Notes: generated by a model from the sequence alone, not told the origin. DNA of 64,000 nucleotides from Galbibacter kalidii (GCF_026241135.1 NZ_JAPFGA010000007.1:62001-126000); one strand, 5' to 3'; numbered from the stretch's first letter, positions 1 through 9,067 are shown. Translations and numbers: made by a program.

Positions 1-460
1 AGTAACGGTCTAGCGCTTTGATGGTTTTGTAATGTAAAACTGCTTTTTTGCTGTCCGGTACTTCGTTTTTATGGGCGTAGGATTTGTTTTGTTTCGGATT
101 GCGTTTCATCCAGTGAACAAGTATGTCGGATGGTTTTTCGGGCTTGTTTTTTACTACTGCCCAATAGGTTTTTTTGGCTTCTTTTTCTTTAAAGAGTTTA
201 TTCAGTCGAGGTAAGGCCTTGGACGTTTTGGCAAAAAGAACAATACCGCTCGTGGGTCGGTCCAGGCGGTGAACAACCCCCAGATATACATTTCCCGGTT
301 TGTTGTATTTCTCCTTGAGATAGCTCTTTACTACCTCAGACAGAGGTTTGTCGCCCGTTTTATCTCCTTGAACAATATCCCCCGCACGTTTGTTTACCAC
401 GATAATGTGGTTGTCTTCATAGAGCACCTGAAGATTGTTTTTATTGGAGAGGGCTTTCAT
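1..460 (-). CDS. RluA-family pseudouridine synthase, 3' part cut by window edge
   Basis: This is the N-terminal 153 codons of an RluA/RluD-type enzyme, which isomerises specific uridines in rRNA or tRNA to pseudouridine. The ATG is at 458-460. The diagnostic HRLDRPTSG motif lies at about residues 64-72, with the catalytic Asp at 67, and the preceding segment YEDNHIIVVNKRAGDIVQGD is typical of the family start. No S4 domain precedes it, so it is a short catalytic-domain form. The gene runs leftward out of the window, so its C-terminus is not seen. It follows panB on the same strand with a four-helix-bundle gene between them. The subfamily (A, C or D) cannot be decided from this part. Confidence 0.9.
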   Translation of the reverse strand, partial: MKALSNKNNLQVLYEDNHIIVVNKRAGDIVQGDKTGDKPLSEVVKSYLKEKYNKPGNVYLGVVHRLDRPTSGIVLFAKTSKALPRLNKLFKEKEAKKTYWAVVKNKPEKPSDILVHWMKRNPKQNKSYAHKNEVPDSKKAVLHYKTIKALDRY

Positions 461-564
461 TGTAGATTGTTAGAGAGTTAGACTTTTAGAGCTTTAGAGC
501 TTTAGATTTATAGATTATTAGATTATTAGATTTTTTGAGTGTTAGATTCATTAGAATTATGGGA
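461..564. repeat. AT-rich low-complexity spacer
   Basis: The stretch repeats short units such as TTAGAGCTTTAGAGC and TAGATTATTAGATTATTAGA. Related TCTAACAATCTAAT sequence sits on the other side of the neighbouring gene at about 930-957. The paired AT-rich flanks look like the borders of an inserted segment. Confidence 0.6.
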
Positions 565-927
565 TTAACCTTTTCCTTGTTTTAACGTTGATTTGAATTT
601 GGAAATCATTTTTATAACTTCTTCTAATTCGTTGGAATGGATTCTTAATTTCTCTTCTGATATAAAATTGAGATCAAATGAGATAAGTAATTGTGTTTGT
701 ATCTCATAAGTAGAACCAATGGCGATTTCAATAAAACGAGCAAAATCTTTGTTAGAATGTCTTGATGACCCTTCGGCTATATTGGAAGGTATTGAAACAG
801 CAGCCCTTCTTAACTGATTTGTGAGACCATACTTTTCAGCTTTAGGAAATTTTGATGTGAGCTTGTAGATACTTGAGCAAAATACCCTGCTTCTTTTCCA
901 TATTTCTAAATCTTTAAACCGATGCAT
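565..927 (-). CDS. four helix bundle protein (23S rRNA intervening-sequence family)
   Basis: A 120-residue all-helical protein of the family first found inside 23S rRNA intervening sequences and related to diversity-generating-retroelement Avd proteins. Recognisable features are the start MHRFKDLEIWKRSR, the central block RRAAVSIPSNIAEGSSR (about residues 41-57) and the following helix EIAIGSTYEIQTQL. The family forms pentameric barrels and binds nucleic acid in some members; the cellular role is unknown. Starts at an ATG at 925-927. It is bracketed by similar AT-rich TTAGATTGTTAG-like repeats and separates panB from rluA, which suggests insertion into an older two-gene arrangement. No reverse transcriptase or rRNA is nearby. 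Confidence 0.9.
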   Translation of the reverse strand: MHRFKDLEIWKRSRVFCSSIYKLTSKFPKAEKYGLTNQLRRAAVSIPSNIAEGSSRHSNKDFARFIEIAIGSTYEIQTQLLISFDLNFISEEKLRIHSNELEEVIKMISKFKSTLKQGKG

Positions 928-953
928 AAAATTATATCTAAAAATCTAACAAT

Positions 954-1790
954 CTAATATTGCTCCTCATCATTAGGGAATTCCCCGGATTTTACGTCTT
1001 CTGAGTATTGTTCAAAGGCATTATTCATTTCTTCATATAAATTAAGGTAACGACGTAAAAAACGCGGATGGAATTCGTGTGTCATTCCCAACATATCATG
1101 AGTCACCAAAACTTGTCCGTCCACACCATTTCCGGCACCGATACCAATAATAGGGATAGAAACTGATTCCGCTACTTCTGTGGCGAGTTTCGCTGGGATT
1201 TTTTCTAATACGATGGCAAAACATCCGGCTTTTTCCAAAAATTTAGCGTCTTCTTTCAATTTTTCGGCTTCTTCTTCTTCTTTGGCCCTAACGGTGTATG
1301 TCCCGAATTTATAGATCGACTGGGGGGTGAGTCCCAAATGGCCCATCACCGGGATTCCGGCATGTAATATTCTTTTGACGGATTCTTTTATTTCTTTACC
1401 ACCTTCCAATTTCACAGCGTGCGCCCCACTTTCTTTCATGATCCTGATGGCAGAGCGCAGCGCTTCTTTGGGATCGGATTGATAACTCCCGAAAGGAAGA
1501 TCGATCACCACCAAAGCCCTTTGTACCGCCCTGATCACCGATGAGGCATGATAGATCATCTGATCCAGGGTGATGGGAAGGGTAGTTTCATGTCCGGCCA
1601 TGACATTACTGGCGGAATCACCAACCAAAATAACATCAATACCAGCACCGTCTACAATCTTTGCCATGGTAAAATCATATGCAGTCAGCATAGATATTTT
1701 TTCATTATCCTTTTTCATTTCTACCAAGGATTTGACGGTAACTCTTTTGTATTCTTTTTTAACTACAGACATTTTCTTGTTTTTTTTCAA
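954..1790 (-). CDS. panB: 3-methyl-2-oxobutanoate hydroxymethyltransferase
   Basis: 278 residues, the usual length for PanB. It transfers a hydroxymethyl group from methylene-tetrahydrofolate to alpha-ketoisovalerate to give ketopantoate, the first committed step of pantothenate and CoA synthesis; cytosolic. The TIM-barrel signatures are visible: [19 protein letters not shown] near the N-terminus, [15 protein letters not shown], the metal-binding DLPFGSY segment, KLEGG, and GHLGLTPQS. The start is the ATG at 1788-1790, followed by a Lys-rich leader. It is followed on the same strand by the four-helix-bundle gene and rluA. Not in an operon with other pan genes here. Confidence 0.95.
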   Translation of the reverse strand: MKKNKKMSVVKKEYKRVTVKSLVEMKKDNEKISMLTAYDFTMAKIVDGAGIDVILVGDSASNVMAGHETTLPITLDQMIYHASSVIRAVQRALVVIDLPFGSYQSDPKEALRSAIRIMKESGAHAVKLEGGKEIKESVKRILHAGIPVMGHLGLTPQSIYKFGTYTVRAKEEEEAEKLKEDAKFLEKAGCFAIVLEKIPAKLATEVAESVSIPIIGIGAGNGVDGQVLVTHDMLGMTHEFHPRFLRRYLNLYEEMNNAFEQYSEDVKSGEFPNDEEQY

Positions 1791-1855
1791 AGTGATAAAA
1801 TTACTGTTTTTCAGGAGAAATTATCTATTTATTGATTAAAGAAATTGAGTGTCGA

Positions 1856-1955
1856 CTTACTAAGTGAGATTTAATCCCGATAACTATCGGGAGCTTCGAC
1901 GCCTGCCTTTGTCGGCAGACAGGCTTGCGTCAAAATGTTTTTTAGGTTTTCTAAC
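1856..1955 (+). repeat. family-A interspersed repeat, copy 1
   Basis: Begins CTTACTAAGTGAGATTTAAT and continues to a block ending GCTTGCGTCAAAATG followed by TTTTTTAGGTTTT. The same order of blocks recurs at 12719-12820 and, inverted, inside menC at 38593-38694. This copy is itself interrupted by a TCCCGATAACTATCGGGA palindrome (1875-1892) and a CCTGCCTTTGTCGGCAGACAGG palindrome (about 1902-1923), so repeats are nested. Confidence 0.75.
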
Positions 1956-2188
1956 AATTCTGTCCTAAATAAATTTTTACCTGTTCATTTTTTAGCTCAC
2001 GCCCTTTTCTATTTTTAATTTGAGTTCGTGAACCTCCGTTGTCGGTTTCCATTGATGAAAAAACGAACCAAAAAAATCTAGGCTGACGATAAAAACATAA
2101 GAAAATACTACGGAATCCCCAGCCACACCTACCTGCCGGCAGGCAGGGATAAAAATAACTCATTCCGCCTGAGTCATTATTCCCTCGC

Positions 2189-2245
2189 GCCGGCTGGCCC
2201 CGTCGCTAAAAACATCCACTGGATGTTTTTTTAACGCTTGGTCCT
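2189..2245 (+). repeat. hairpin repeat family C, copy 1
   Basis: Pattern: CGGCTGGCCC, CGTCGCTAAA, then the short hairpin AACATCCACTGGATGTT, then ACGCTTGGTCCT. Further copies are at 51007-51044, 62271-62342 and 62428-62490. The stem changes sequence between copies while staying paired. The T-run after the stem could terminate transcription on the plus strand. Confidence 0.65.
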
Positions 2246-2386
2246 ATCGTAGGCCGGAACCAAACCACAAACGTTGAAATTTCATCTAAACCTCAGCAAA
2301 TTCAGTATGTTTTAAAAATTCAATAAAAACGTTTTGGACGCTATTAGTTTTCTAACTAATATCTTGTGAACCTATCCTATGGTAGT

Positions 2387-3520
2387 TTACTGTTCATCAC
2401 TTTCAGGAGTTGATAATTCACGATAAAGCGTATTCAGTAAAGTGCCATTATCGGCATGATATTCCCAAAACATAGCACCGCCCATTTTCTTTTCTTTGAT
2501 CAGTTGGGTTTTTTCTTTCAGTGAATTTGAACTTTCATACGAAATAAAGGTTCGTGTTTTTTTATTCCATAAAAATGGGGCTTTGGCCTTTTTATCCCAC
2601 AATTGTTGAAAATTCCCTTTGGCAATACTATCAGAAATGTCCCTATACGGAATACTGAAACCGCCTTTGCTTGCCCACTGATGCAAGCCATTGTTCTCTT
2701 CTTGAACTCCATACCATCCACGACCGTAAAAAGCGACGCCCATAACCAATTTTTCAACAGGGGCCCCTGCTTCAATGTGTTGATTTATAGCTTTTAGAAC
2801 ACTACGTTTGTTAGCGGTGGTGTCTGTAGCTGATTCATAAAGGTTACAGTGGTGTCCCGTTTCTGTGTTCCATTCCCCGTGAAAATCATACCCCATGATG
2901 TTGATATAATCGAGGTAGTGGTGAAGCGTGTCCATTTCTATATGATCCAAATACTTCTGATTAGCTCCACTGGCGATGGTGAGCAGGTAATTTTCATCGG
3001 TAACACTCGTAAGCGAATCTAATTTCTCGCGAATGCGTTTTAAAGCGAGCGTAAAATTTCCCTTGTCTTCAGACCTGTACGTGTTTCCCTCACCGGGTTG
3101 TCCGGGATATTCCCAGTCCAGATCGATACCGTTTAATTTGTGTTTCAGAATGAAATCGGCAGCACTGTTAGCAAAAACCTCGCGAGATGTTTTGGTGAGC
3201 ACTGCATCCGAAAAGTGATCGGACCAAGACCATCCACCGACAGAAACCAAAAGTTTTAGGTCCGGGTTTATCGATTTCATGGTATTGATCTTGGCCAATC
3301 GCAGGGAATCTTTGCTGTGCCCTTCTATAATTTTACCATCTTTTATATTGGCAAAGGCATAATTGATATGCGTTAGCTTTTCAACTGCAATACTGTCGGC
3401 TGTATTGTTTATGTGTCCGCTATAAACATACCCCACAATGGTATAGGTTTTTTGGTCTTGACTGTGCCCTAATGCATAGATCAACAGGAAAATACCTGTG
3501 AAAAAGATGCCCCTCTTCAT
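2387..3520 (-). CDS. secreted family 18 glycoside hydrolase (chitinase-like)
   Basis: 377 residues with an N-terminal signal peptide (about residues 1-20, hydrophobic FFTGIFLLIYALGHSQ). The GH18 catalytic signature DGIDLDWEYPG is present at about residues 132-142, with the catalytic Glu in DWE. Other barrel landmarks are KLLVSVGGWSWSDHF, YINIMGYDFHGEW and the C-terminal GGAMFWEYHAD. GH18 enzymes hydrolyse chitin or chitooligosaccharides by substrate-assisted catalysis. There is no carbohydrate-binding or T9SS sorting domain, so it probably acts in the periplasm or at the outer membrane. Stands alone as a transcription unit. Confidence 0.92.
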   Translation of the reverse strand: MKRGIFFTGIFLLIYALGHSQDQKTYTIVGYVYSGHINNTADSIAVEKLTHINYAFANIKDGKIIEGHSKDSLRLAKINTMKSINPDLKLLVSVGGWSWSDHFSDAVLTKTSREVFANSAADFILKHKLNGIDLDWEYPGQPGEGNTYRSEDKGNFTLALKRIREKLDSLTSVTDENYLLTIASGANQKYLDHIEMDTLHHYLDYINIMGYDFHGEWNTETGHHCNLYESATDTTANKRSVLKAINQHIEAGAPVEKLVMGVAFYGRGWYGVQEENNGLHQWASKGGFSIPYRDISDSIAKGNFQQLWDKKAKAPFLWNKKTRTFISYESSNSLKEKTQLIKEKKMGGAMFWEYHADNGTLLNTLYRELSTPESDEQ

Positions 3521-3629
3521 AGCTAATTAATGTTAGTTGATAGTTATTATCTCCCTTCTTAGGGATTTACTCTATAAATTTAGTAAGAATTTATAACGTA
3601 TAGGAATATGAGGGTCAAAAAGATATTTT

Positions 3630-4289
3630 TTAAACTATTTTCCCATCAACCATGGTCATTTTTCTGTCGGCCATATCAGCCAATTCTTCGTTGTGGGTGA
3701 CGATGACGAAAGTTTGTCCGAATTGGTCACGGAGCTCAAAAAAGAGTTTATGAAGCTTGTCGGCACTTTCAGAATCGAGATTTCCGCTGGGTTCATCGGC
3801 AAAAACGATAGATGGGTTGTTGATCAATGCCCTGGCAACAGCCACCCGTTGTTGCTCACCTCCCGAAAGTTCGTTGGGTTTGTGATTCATCCGGTATGAC
3901 AATCCGAGGAAATCCAAGAGCTCACCGGCTCGTTTTTCAGCCTCTTTTCTTGGGGATTTTTTGATAAATGCCGGAATGCAAACATTTTCAAGTGCTGTAA
4001 ATTCAGGTAATAATTGATGGAATTGAAAGATGAAACCAATATGTTCATTTCTGAATTTGGCCAGGTCTTTATCACCGAGCTTACTTACTTCCTTATCATT
4101 TATATGGAGCTGTAGTTCTTTGAGCTTATCAGGCTTGTCCAATGTGCCAAGGATTTGAAGAAGGGTGGTTTTTCCGGCACCCGAGGGTCCCACAATAGAA
4201 ATCACTTCGCTTTTGTCGATATGGATATCAACCCCTTTTAGGACTTCCAACGTTCCGAACGTTTTGTGAATATTTACAGCTTTTATCAT
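3630..4289 (-). CDS. lolD: ABC transporter ATP-binding protein, LolD-like
   Basis: 219 residues, a stand-alone ATPase subunit. Walker [10 protein letters not shown] is at residues 34-42, the signature motif [15 protein letters not shown] near 140, Walker B IVFADEPS near 160, and the H-loop in [10 protein letters not shown]. The long, specific signature region and the GNLD segment after Walker B place it in the LolD/MacB/FtsE group; LolD powers release of lipoproteins from the inner membrane. No permease gene is adjacent, so assignment to LolCE rests on family resemblance only. Confidence 0.85.
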   Translation of the reverse strand: MIKAVNIHKTFGTLEVLKGVDIHIDKSEVISIVGPSGAGKTTLLQILGTLDKPDKLKELQLHINDKEVSKLGDKDLAKFRNEHIGFIFQFHQLLPEFTALENVCIPAFIKKSPRKEAEKRAGELLDFLGLSYRMNHKPNELSGGEQQRVAVARALINNPSIVFADEPSGNLDSESADKLHKLFFELRDQFGQTFVIVTHNEELADMADRKMTMVDGKIV

Positions 4290-4653
4290 AATTTATATTG
4301 TACTCCGTTTTGTAGTTCACAAAGGAAACAAAAATAGCCAGATTTCTGATTTGATTGGCCTTTATTTACTTTTTCTTGCCTATTTTTAAATCGGTTTTGA
4401 TTTAAAAACCAGAAATTTTAGGTATATTTTCCATTGCAAAGTAAAGATTATTGAGTTATACAAATAAATACTATTTACAATTTTTTTATTACCAAGAAGA
4501 TAAATATTATATGGTAGTTTACATTAAAATTGTTGATTCTCTGCGTTTTTTGCGATAATATCGAGACACTAAGAATCCGTAAAAAGCGCAAAGAGTATAT
4601 GGAACTTAATAAAATAACTCTAAAAGATTAATATTCATTTTTAAATAAAATAA
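4290..4653. other. intergenic region between divergent lolD and folE
   Basis: AT-rich, without an open frame of note. The part at about 4544-4600 has an imperfect inverted repeat, CTCTGCGTTTTTTGCG against CGTAAAAAGCGCAAAGAG. It resembles the GCGCAAAGA-type repeat fragment seen at about 21550-21570. Confidence 0.45.
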
Positions 4654-5250
4654 ATGGCATACAAAATACTAGAGGAGTACAATATCAAGATAACTGATAA
4701 GGTACGGGATCAATATAAACAAATTATAGAGGACATTGGGGAGGATTCCGGCCGTGACGGACTCATAAAAACACCGGAAAGGGCAGCAAAAGCAATACAA
4801 TTCCTAACTCAGGGGTATCATCAGGACGCCTCTGAAATTCTTACAGGGGCCATGTTTAAGGAAGATTATAACGAAATGGTGATCGTAAAGGATATTGAAG
4901 TGTACTCTTTGTGTGAACATCATATCTTGCCATTTTTTGGCAAGGCACACATCGCTTATATCCCCGACGGATATATCGTGGGATTAAGTAAGTTGGCCAG
5001 AGTGGTCGATATTTTTGCCCGTCGCTTGCAGGTACAGGAGCGACTTACACACGATATTTTGGAGTGTATCAACGAAACACTAAAACCTCAAGGGGTTGCC
5101 GTAGTAATTGAGGCCTGCCATATGTGTATGATGATGAGGGGTGTACAAAAACAAAATTCGATGACAACCACTTCGGGGTTCAGGGGGCAGTTTGAAAAAC
5201 AAGAAACCCGTAACGAATTCCTAAAACTGATAAGCTCGGACCTAGCGTAA
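4654..5250 (+). CDS. folE: GTP cyclohydrolase I
   Basis: 198 residues. Converts GTP to 7,8-dihydroneopterin triphosphate, the entry step of tetrahydrofolate synthesis; a cytosolic homodecamer in known members. Zinc ligands are visible as Cys87 and His90 in [12 protein letters not shown] and Cys158 in EACHMCM. The family signatures [20 protein letters not shown] and [13 protein letters not shown] are intact. The ATG at 4654 gives the expected N-terminal length. It is followed 54 nt later by a small membrane protein gene on the same strand and then a strong terminator, so the two are probably cotranscribed. Confidence 0.95.
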   Translation: MAYKILEEYNIKITDKVRDQYKQIIEDIGEDSGRDGLIKTPERAAKAIQFLTQGYHQDASEILTGAMFKEDYNEMVIVKDIEVYSLCEHHILPFFGKAHIAYIPDGYIVGLSKLARVVDIFARRLQVQERLTHDILECINETLKPQGVAVVIEACHMCMMMRGVQKQNSMTTTSGFRGQFEKQETRNEFLKLISSDLA

Positions 5251-5304
5251 TATTTTGGCATTTTTATTGTTATTCAATATGCATGGAAATCAATTAATTA
5301 AAAT

Positions 5305-5601
5305 ATGACGGAAAATAAATACAAAAAACTGTTTTTGGGATTGTTGTTTGACGCTTTTGGGATGCTTTCTTTTGTTATCCCCGGCATAGGGGAATTCTCC
5401 GATGTGATTTGGGCACCCGTTGCCGGATGGTTAATGACACGTTTGTACAAAGGCAGGGTAGGGCAAACAGCAGGAGTAATTGCATTTATTGAAGAGTTGG
5501 TTCCCGGAATGGATGTTGTTCCTACTTTTACCATTACATGGCTTTATACTTACGTACTTAAAGGCAAGAAAGCAGGAAAGACAGCTACTTCATCAAAATA
5601 A
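5305..5601 (+). CDS. small membrane protein of unknown function
   Basis: 98 residues with two hydrophobic segments (about residues 8-26 and 65-85), a Gly/Pro-rich stretch FVIPGIGEFSDVIWAPVAGW between them, and a basic C-terminal tail. No enzymatic motif is visible. It lies 54 nt downstream of folE on the same strand and just before a terminator, so it probably belongs to the folE transcript. The Pro/Gly motifs repeat in similar order in the two halves (IPGIGE and VPGMDV), suggesting an internal duplication. Function unknown. Confidence 0.75.
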   Translation: MTENKYKKLFLGLLFDAFGMLSFVIPGIGEFSDVIWAPVAGWLMTRLYKGRVGQTAGVIAFIEELVPGMDVVPTFTITWLYTYVLKGKKAGKTATSSK

Positions 5602-5633
5602 TTTACACACTAAGCGAACCCTGGGGAAAAGAA

Positions 5634-5669
5634 AAACCCCGAAAACTTTTAAAATGCTTTTCGGGGTTT
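5634..5669 (+). terminator. rho-independent terminator after folE unit
   Basis: Perfect 12-bp stem AAACCCCGAAAA / TTTTCGGGGTTT with a 12-nt loop, 32 nt after the stop of the small membrane protein. It is symmetrical, so it may also end transcription arriving from the minus-strand TonB receptor gene. Confidence 0.85.
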
Positions 5670-5725
5670 AACATATAAACTTGGGGGAATTACTTTCCTT
5701 GTTTTTTTATTGATAAATAAAATAC

Positions 5726-7996
5726 CTAGAGAACAACACTTAATCCAACGTTGATGTTCCTGCCGATATTGTATATACCGTCTGTTTTTAATCGGGACAA
5801 ATGAGAAACGTACTCCTTGTCCAGGATATTATTGGCCGTTACTTTTAGATTGACAAATTGTTGAAATAACTTTATGTTGGCTCCAAATCCGGTATTGATT
5901 AAGGTGTATCCACCTGTTCGGGTTTCAAACTGACCTATATTGTCTTTGTCAAAAACACTTTGCATGCTTACAAACGCATATTTTTTGGTAAAGTTGTCGT
6001 TGTTGAATTCAACCCGAAAAGTATTGGTCAATTTATTGGCAGGAATAAGGGGTAAATACTCATCACTATCGGTCAATTTTCCGGTTACGGTTTCAAAACT
6101 ACTTTCCAAATGCAACCAATCCAAAGGGTGGGGGTGGATATGAAATCCGGCTTCCCCTCCATATAGATTGCTGTTGGCTTGTACGTATTGATATACAGGA
6201 TCCTCTTCTATAAATGTCCCTGTGGGTTGTAAATAAATGTAATCGCTTATAGTGTTATAAAAACCGTTGACAAAAAATTCAAAATGTTCATTTTCATATT
6301 CCAAAGAGAGATCAGTTTGAAAGTTTTGCTCGTTCTCCAACTCGGGATTTCCTATTTCATATCTGTTGGCTCCACTATGTCCACCGTTTGACATGAGTTC
6401 CCCCAAGTTGGGCGCACGGAATCCGGTAGCAAGATTGAGTCTTGCTATAAAATTTTTCATTAAATTGGCTCTGTAACCGGCAGATACATTAAAGCTATTA
6501 AAGTTTTTATTTAACTCTGAAAAATAGGATTCCCCTTCAGGCTGACCGGTTTCTTTGGTGTCGATCTTTCGGGTATCAAAACGCAATCCGAATTGAATAT
6601 CACTGTTTTTCATGTGATAATGTGTCGTTGCCATAGCACCAAAATCGACTGTACTTGCATCGGGAATCAGAAGCTCTTCTCCAAAGTTTTCATTGCTTTG
6701 ATGCATCCCCTGCACACCTGCGATGGTTTCAAAACTCCCAATTTCAGGCATGTGATATTGTACATTATAGCTTAAGGTATGAAGCTTCATATTCAACGCA
6801 GCTTCTTCACCTTCTTCGTGTTCGTCCTCATGCTCCTCTTCTTCATGTTCCTCTTCTTCCTCTTCATGGTGATGGTCTTCAAACTCCCTTCTATTATTGG
6901 CGATATAACCCAAAGTGACGTCTAAGTAACTGGTGTCAAAAAACAGTGTACTCCTAGAGCTTACCACATGGTTGTCTATTTCCTGATATGGCTCCAATAG
7001 GTTTCTATCCCTATTTTGAACACCGATTTCTTCAGGAATACCAAGGTTCGATCTGTTGAAGTTATAACGAACTTCAGTTTTAAAGGTGTTGTCTTGGTAG
7101 CCAAAACCGGATTTGATGTCGTATTCGTTAAATCGGGAATTGGTAGTGTAAAGTCCGTTTCCGGCTTCATAATCGGCATGAGAGGCATAAGCCCCGCGGA
7201 CTAGAAATTTCAACTTATCTCCTGAGGTTTTAAACCCGGCATTGGCGTTATAACCTTCGGTATTGGTGAAATAATTAAGGTTGATATCCCCTTCGGTATC
7301 GTTTTGGGCTGCAAATTTTTCAGGATTCAAATAAAGAACTCCACCCAAAGCATCCGAACCATAGAGTAGGGAAGCAGGACCTTTAATAACTTCTACGCTT
7401 TCTATACCAGCATCGTTGACTCCGAGTCCGTGCTCGTCTCCAAATTGTTGATTTTCCATACGGATACCCTGTGTGTAAACCAACACCCTGTTGGCGCTTA
7501 GTCCGCGAATCACAGGTTTACCAATACCCACACCGGTAGAAACGGTCTCTACTCCTGCAATGTTGGTAATACCATCTGAAAGCGTCATGGCACCTTTGCT
7601 TTTTAGTGCTTCAATACTTTGTCGTTCGATTTTCATCACGTTTTCACTCTGTAGTTTATGAAAAGGTGTGGAAACGATCACCTGTTCAATTTCGATGGCC
7701 GATGGCGATAGTTGGATGTTCAACAAGGTCTTTCCGGTGATATTGACGTTTTCTGAATGGGTTTTATACCCAACGGAAGAAATAACAATCTTATATGTTC
7801 CCTCTGGTAGATTTTCCAAGATGTAGTTTCCCGATTCGTCAGAGTTGACACCTTTGTCCAATTGCGGAAAATGAACCGAAGCAAAGGGAACAACCTTATT
7901 GTTTTCGGCATTTGTAATAGTTCCGTTGATCGAATTTTGTGAATATATAGTGGTTGCTATGCCTATAAATAGCATAAACAATAAAAACTTATTCAT
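5726..7996 (-). CDS. TonB-dependent receptor with His/Glu-rich loop (probable metal uptake)
   Basis: 756 residues. Signal peptide 1-20 ending in IYSQ, a carboxypeptidase-regulatory-like beta-sandwich (about 22-105), a plug domain (about 115-225, with GIGKPVIRGLSANRVLVY) and a 22-strand type barrel to the C-terminus. A long acidic and His-rich insertion (about 373-400, HHHEEEEEEHEEEEHEDEH) falls in an extracellular-loop position. Such loops are characteristic of receptors for zinc or related divalent metals. The upstream small His/Cys-rich gene supports this. The substrate is inferred, not shown. Ends just before the folE terminator. Confidence 0.9.
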   Translation of the reverse strand: MNKFLLFMLFIGIATTIYSQNSINGTITNAENNKVVPFASVHFPQLDKGVNSDESGNYILENLPEGTYKIVISSVGYKTHSENVNITGKTLLNIQLSPSAIEIEQVIVSTPFHKLQSENVMKIERQSIEALKSKGAMTLSDGITNIAGVETVSTGVGIGKPVIRGLSANRVLVYTQGIRMENQQFGDEHGLGVNDAGIESVEVIKGPASLLYGSDALGGVLYLNPEKFAAQNDTEGDINLNYFTNTEGYNANAGFKTSGDKLKFLVRGAYASHADYEAGNGLYTTNSRFNEYDIKSGFGYQDNTFKTEVRYNFNRSNLGIPEEIGVQNRDRNLLEPYQEIDNHVVSSRSTLFFDTSYLDVTLGYIANNRREFEDHHHEEEEEEHEEEEHEDEHEEGEEAALNMKLHTLSYNVQYHMPEIGSFETIAGVQGMHQSNENFGEELLIPDASTVDFGAMATTHYHMKNSDIQFGLRFDTRKIDTKETGQPEGESYFSELNKNFNSFNVSAGYRANLMKNFIARLNLATGFRAPNLGELMSNGGHSGANRYEIGNPELENEQNFQTDLSLEYENEHFEFFVNGFYNTISDYIYLQPTGTFIEEDPVYQYVQANSNLYGGEAGFHIHPHPLDWLHLESSFETVTGKLTDSDEYLPLIPANKLTNTFRVEFNNDNFTKKYAFVSMQSVFDKDNIGQFETRTGGYTLINTGFGANIKLFQQFVNLKVTANNILDKEYVSHLSRLKTDGIYNIGRNINVGLSVVL

Positions 7997-8089
7997 CCTT
8001 TTTATTTTAAATTTTTAAGACCTCTGTTTTCCTTATAAGAATAGGGTTCCAAATATTATTGTGGTTGGTGGGTTATGATGCTAAAGACA

Positions 8090-8416
8090 TTAGCATGCTG
8101 GAGGACCACGAAGCAAAAAATGGGGTTGTTGATATTCGCCTAAAAAAAGATAATGGTTGAAGCTCTGTTTTGACGGAATTTCAAAAATGTCAAACGTGAT
8201 TTCTTCAGGAGTGAATGCTATTTTACTGTTGTAGTGAAACTTAAAAAGCTTACAGTCTAGATCCGTTTCGTGAAAGTGTACTTTTGTATGATCACTACAT
8301 TCAACATGGGTGTGTGAGAAAAAAACATGAGAAAACTTTAATGCAGAAGGGAGTAGTAGTGCTGTGATGAGCACTGAGGAAAAGAATCCGACTATAATGT
8401 GCTTTAAGATTTTCAA
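8090..8416 (-). CDS. small His/Cys-rich membrane-anchored protein beside the TonB receptor
   Basis: The reading frame has no ATG at all. I place the start at a TTG (8414-8416), giving MKILKHIIVGFFSS as the N-terminus; an alternative TTG at 8482 lies inside a palindromic repeat and is less likely. One hydrophobic segment is followed by FFSHTHVECSDHTKVHFHET and DCKLFKFH, with several His and two Cys suited to metal binding. Small proteins of this type often precede metal-linked TonB receptors in flavobacteria (recalled, not searched). About 93 nt separate it from the receptor on the same strand, suggesting one operon. Confidence 0.65.
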   Translation of the reverse strand: MKILKHIIVGFFSSVLITALLLPSALKFSHVFFSHTHVECSDHTKVHFHETDLDCKLFKFHYNSKIAFTPEEITFDIFEIPSKQSFNHYLFLGEYQQPHFLLRGPPAC

Positions 8417-8476
8417 AATAGGTTTTTTTATTACAATATTCTCCCGAAAGCTTTCAGAAAAATATGTCCCCTCAAG

Positions 8477-8494
8477 TCCCAATAGCTATCGGGA
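8477..8494. repeat. short palindrome, CCCGATAGCTATCGGG type
   Basis: TCCCAATAGCTATCGGGA. Near-identical palindromes occur at 1875-1892 (TCCCGATAACTATCGGGA) and 14658-14675 (TTCCGACAATTATCGGGA). It overlaps the upstream alternative start of the His/Cys-rich gene. Confidence 0.7.
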
Positions 8495-8504
8495 TTAGGG
8501 ATAT

Positions 8505-8801
8505 TTATTTGATTTTAATGCCAAACCAGCGTAGCATTTTCTTTTCGAAGTTCCAAAAAAACTGAAACTGTCCGAAAAGCCATCCAAAGAAAATCAATAA
8601 TACTTGATAAATAGGAAAGATTAACAAAATTCTAACAGGCCAATATATCAATGGATGTAGTGTTTCTTTGTCAAGTCCGATAAGCGCTGCCAGAGGAGCA
8701 GCAAGTTTAGCTGCACATGATCCCGTGATGGCAAATACGACAAAAATGACAAAAAGCTGGAAGTTGGATGTCACGCCCCAGCGCTGTTTTAATTTTTCCA
8801 T
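8505..8801 (-). CDS. DUF6787-like small membrane protein
   Basis: 98 residues from an ATG at 8799-8801 (MEKLKQRWGVTSNFQLFVIF). An upstream extension to 8885 is open but reads through poorly conserved-looking sequence. Two hydrophobic segments (about residues 14-40 and 55-80) and a closing WFGIKIK are seen. The start motif EKLKQRWG and the segment FAITGS match what I recall of DUF6787 proteins of flavobacteria, whose function is unknown. It lies 88 nt upstream of the His/Cys-rich gene on the same strand and may share its transcript. Confidence 0.7.
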   Translation of the reverse strand: MEKLKQRWGVTSNFQLFVIFVVFAITGSCAAKLAAPLAALIGLDKETLHPLIYWPVRILLIFPIYQVLLIFFGWLFGQFQFFWNFEKKMLRWFGIKIK

Positions 8802-8905
8802 AAACAATCTTTCGGCACAAAAGTACATCAATTTTGCCATCTGTAAAAAGTCTTGTTGTGGATTATTAGGGTAAGTGTCAAACAATCAAATCATAATGAA
8901 CTATA

Positions 8906-8987
8906 AAAACCCCGTTAGGGGTGAAATATTAATGGAAAGAAAGAATATGCGTTGACATATTTTTAAGCCCTGTAGGGGCAACATATA
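8906..8987. repeat. two short CCC(N)GGGG palindromic repeats
   Basis: AACCCCGTTAGGGGTGAAATA (8908-8928) and AAGCCCTGTAGGGGCAACAT (8965-8984) are two variants of one repeat type in direct orientation between divergent genes. Similar units are common in Bacteroidota genomes. No gene lies here. Confidence 0.6.
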
Positions 8988-9067
8988 AACACACGGTTTT
9001 TTCATTCCCAATATCAATTTCATCAAATATTTATTTGTACTATATTTATGCTAAATCCAAGAAACCC

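Larger units (their letters stand above)
1791..2386. other. repeat-rich intergenic region
   Basis: No convincing gene. It holds several interspersed repeats in series: a family-A repeat (1856-1955), a CCTGCCGGCAGGCAGG palindrome at about 2133-2148, and a GTCGCTAAAAACATCC-type hairpin (2189-2245). An open frame across 1951-2163 on the minus strand is built from these repeats and does not look like a gene. Confidence 0.6.

Noticed and set aside
1951-2163. 70-codon open frame on the minus strand.
   Set aside because: It is composed of interspersed repeat sequence and palindromes, with no coding signature.
6655-6918. Frames on the plus strand opposite the TonB receptor's His/Glu loop.
   Set aside because: They are reverse readings of the GAA/CAT-rich loop and overlap a well-supported gene.
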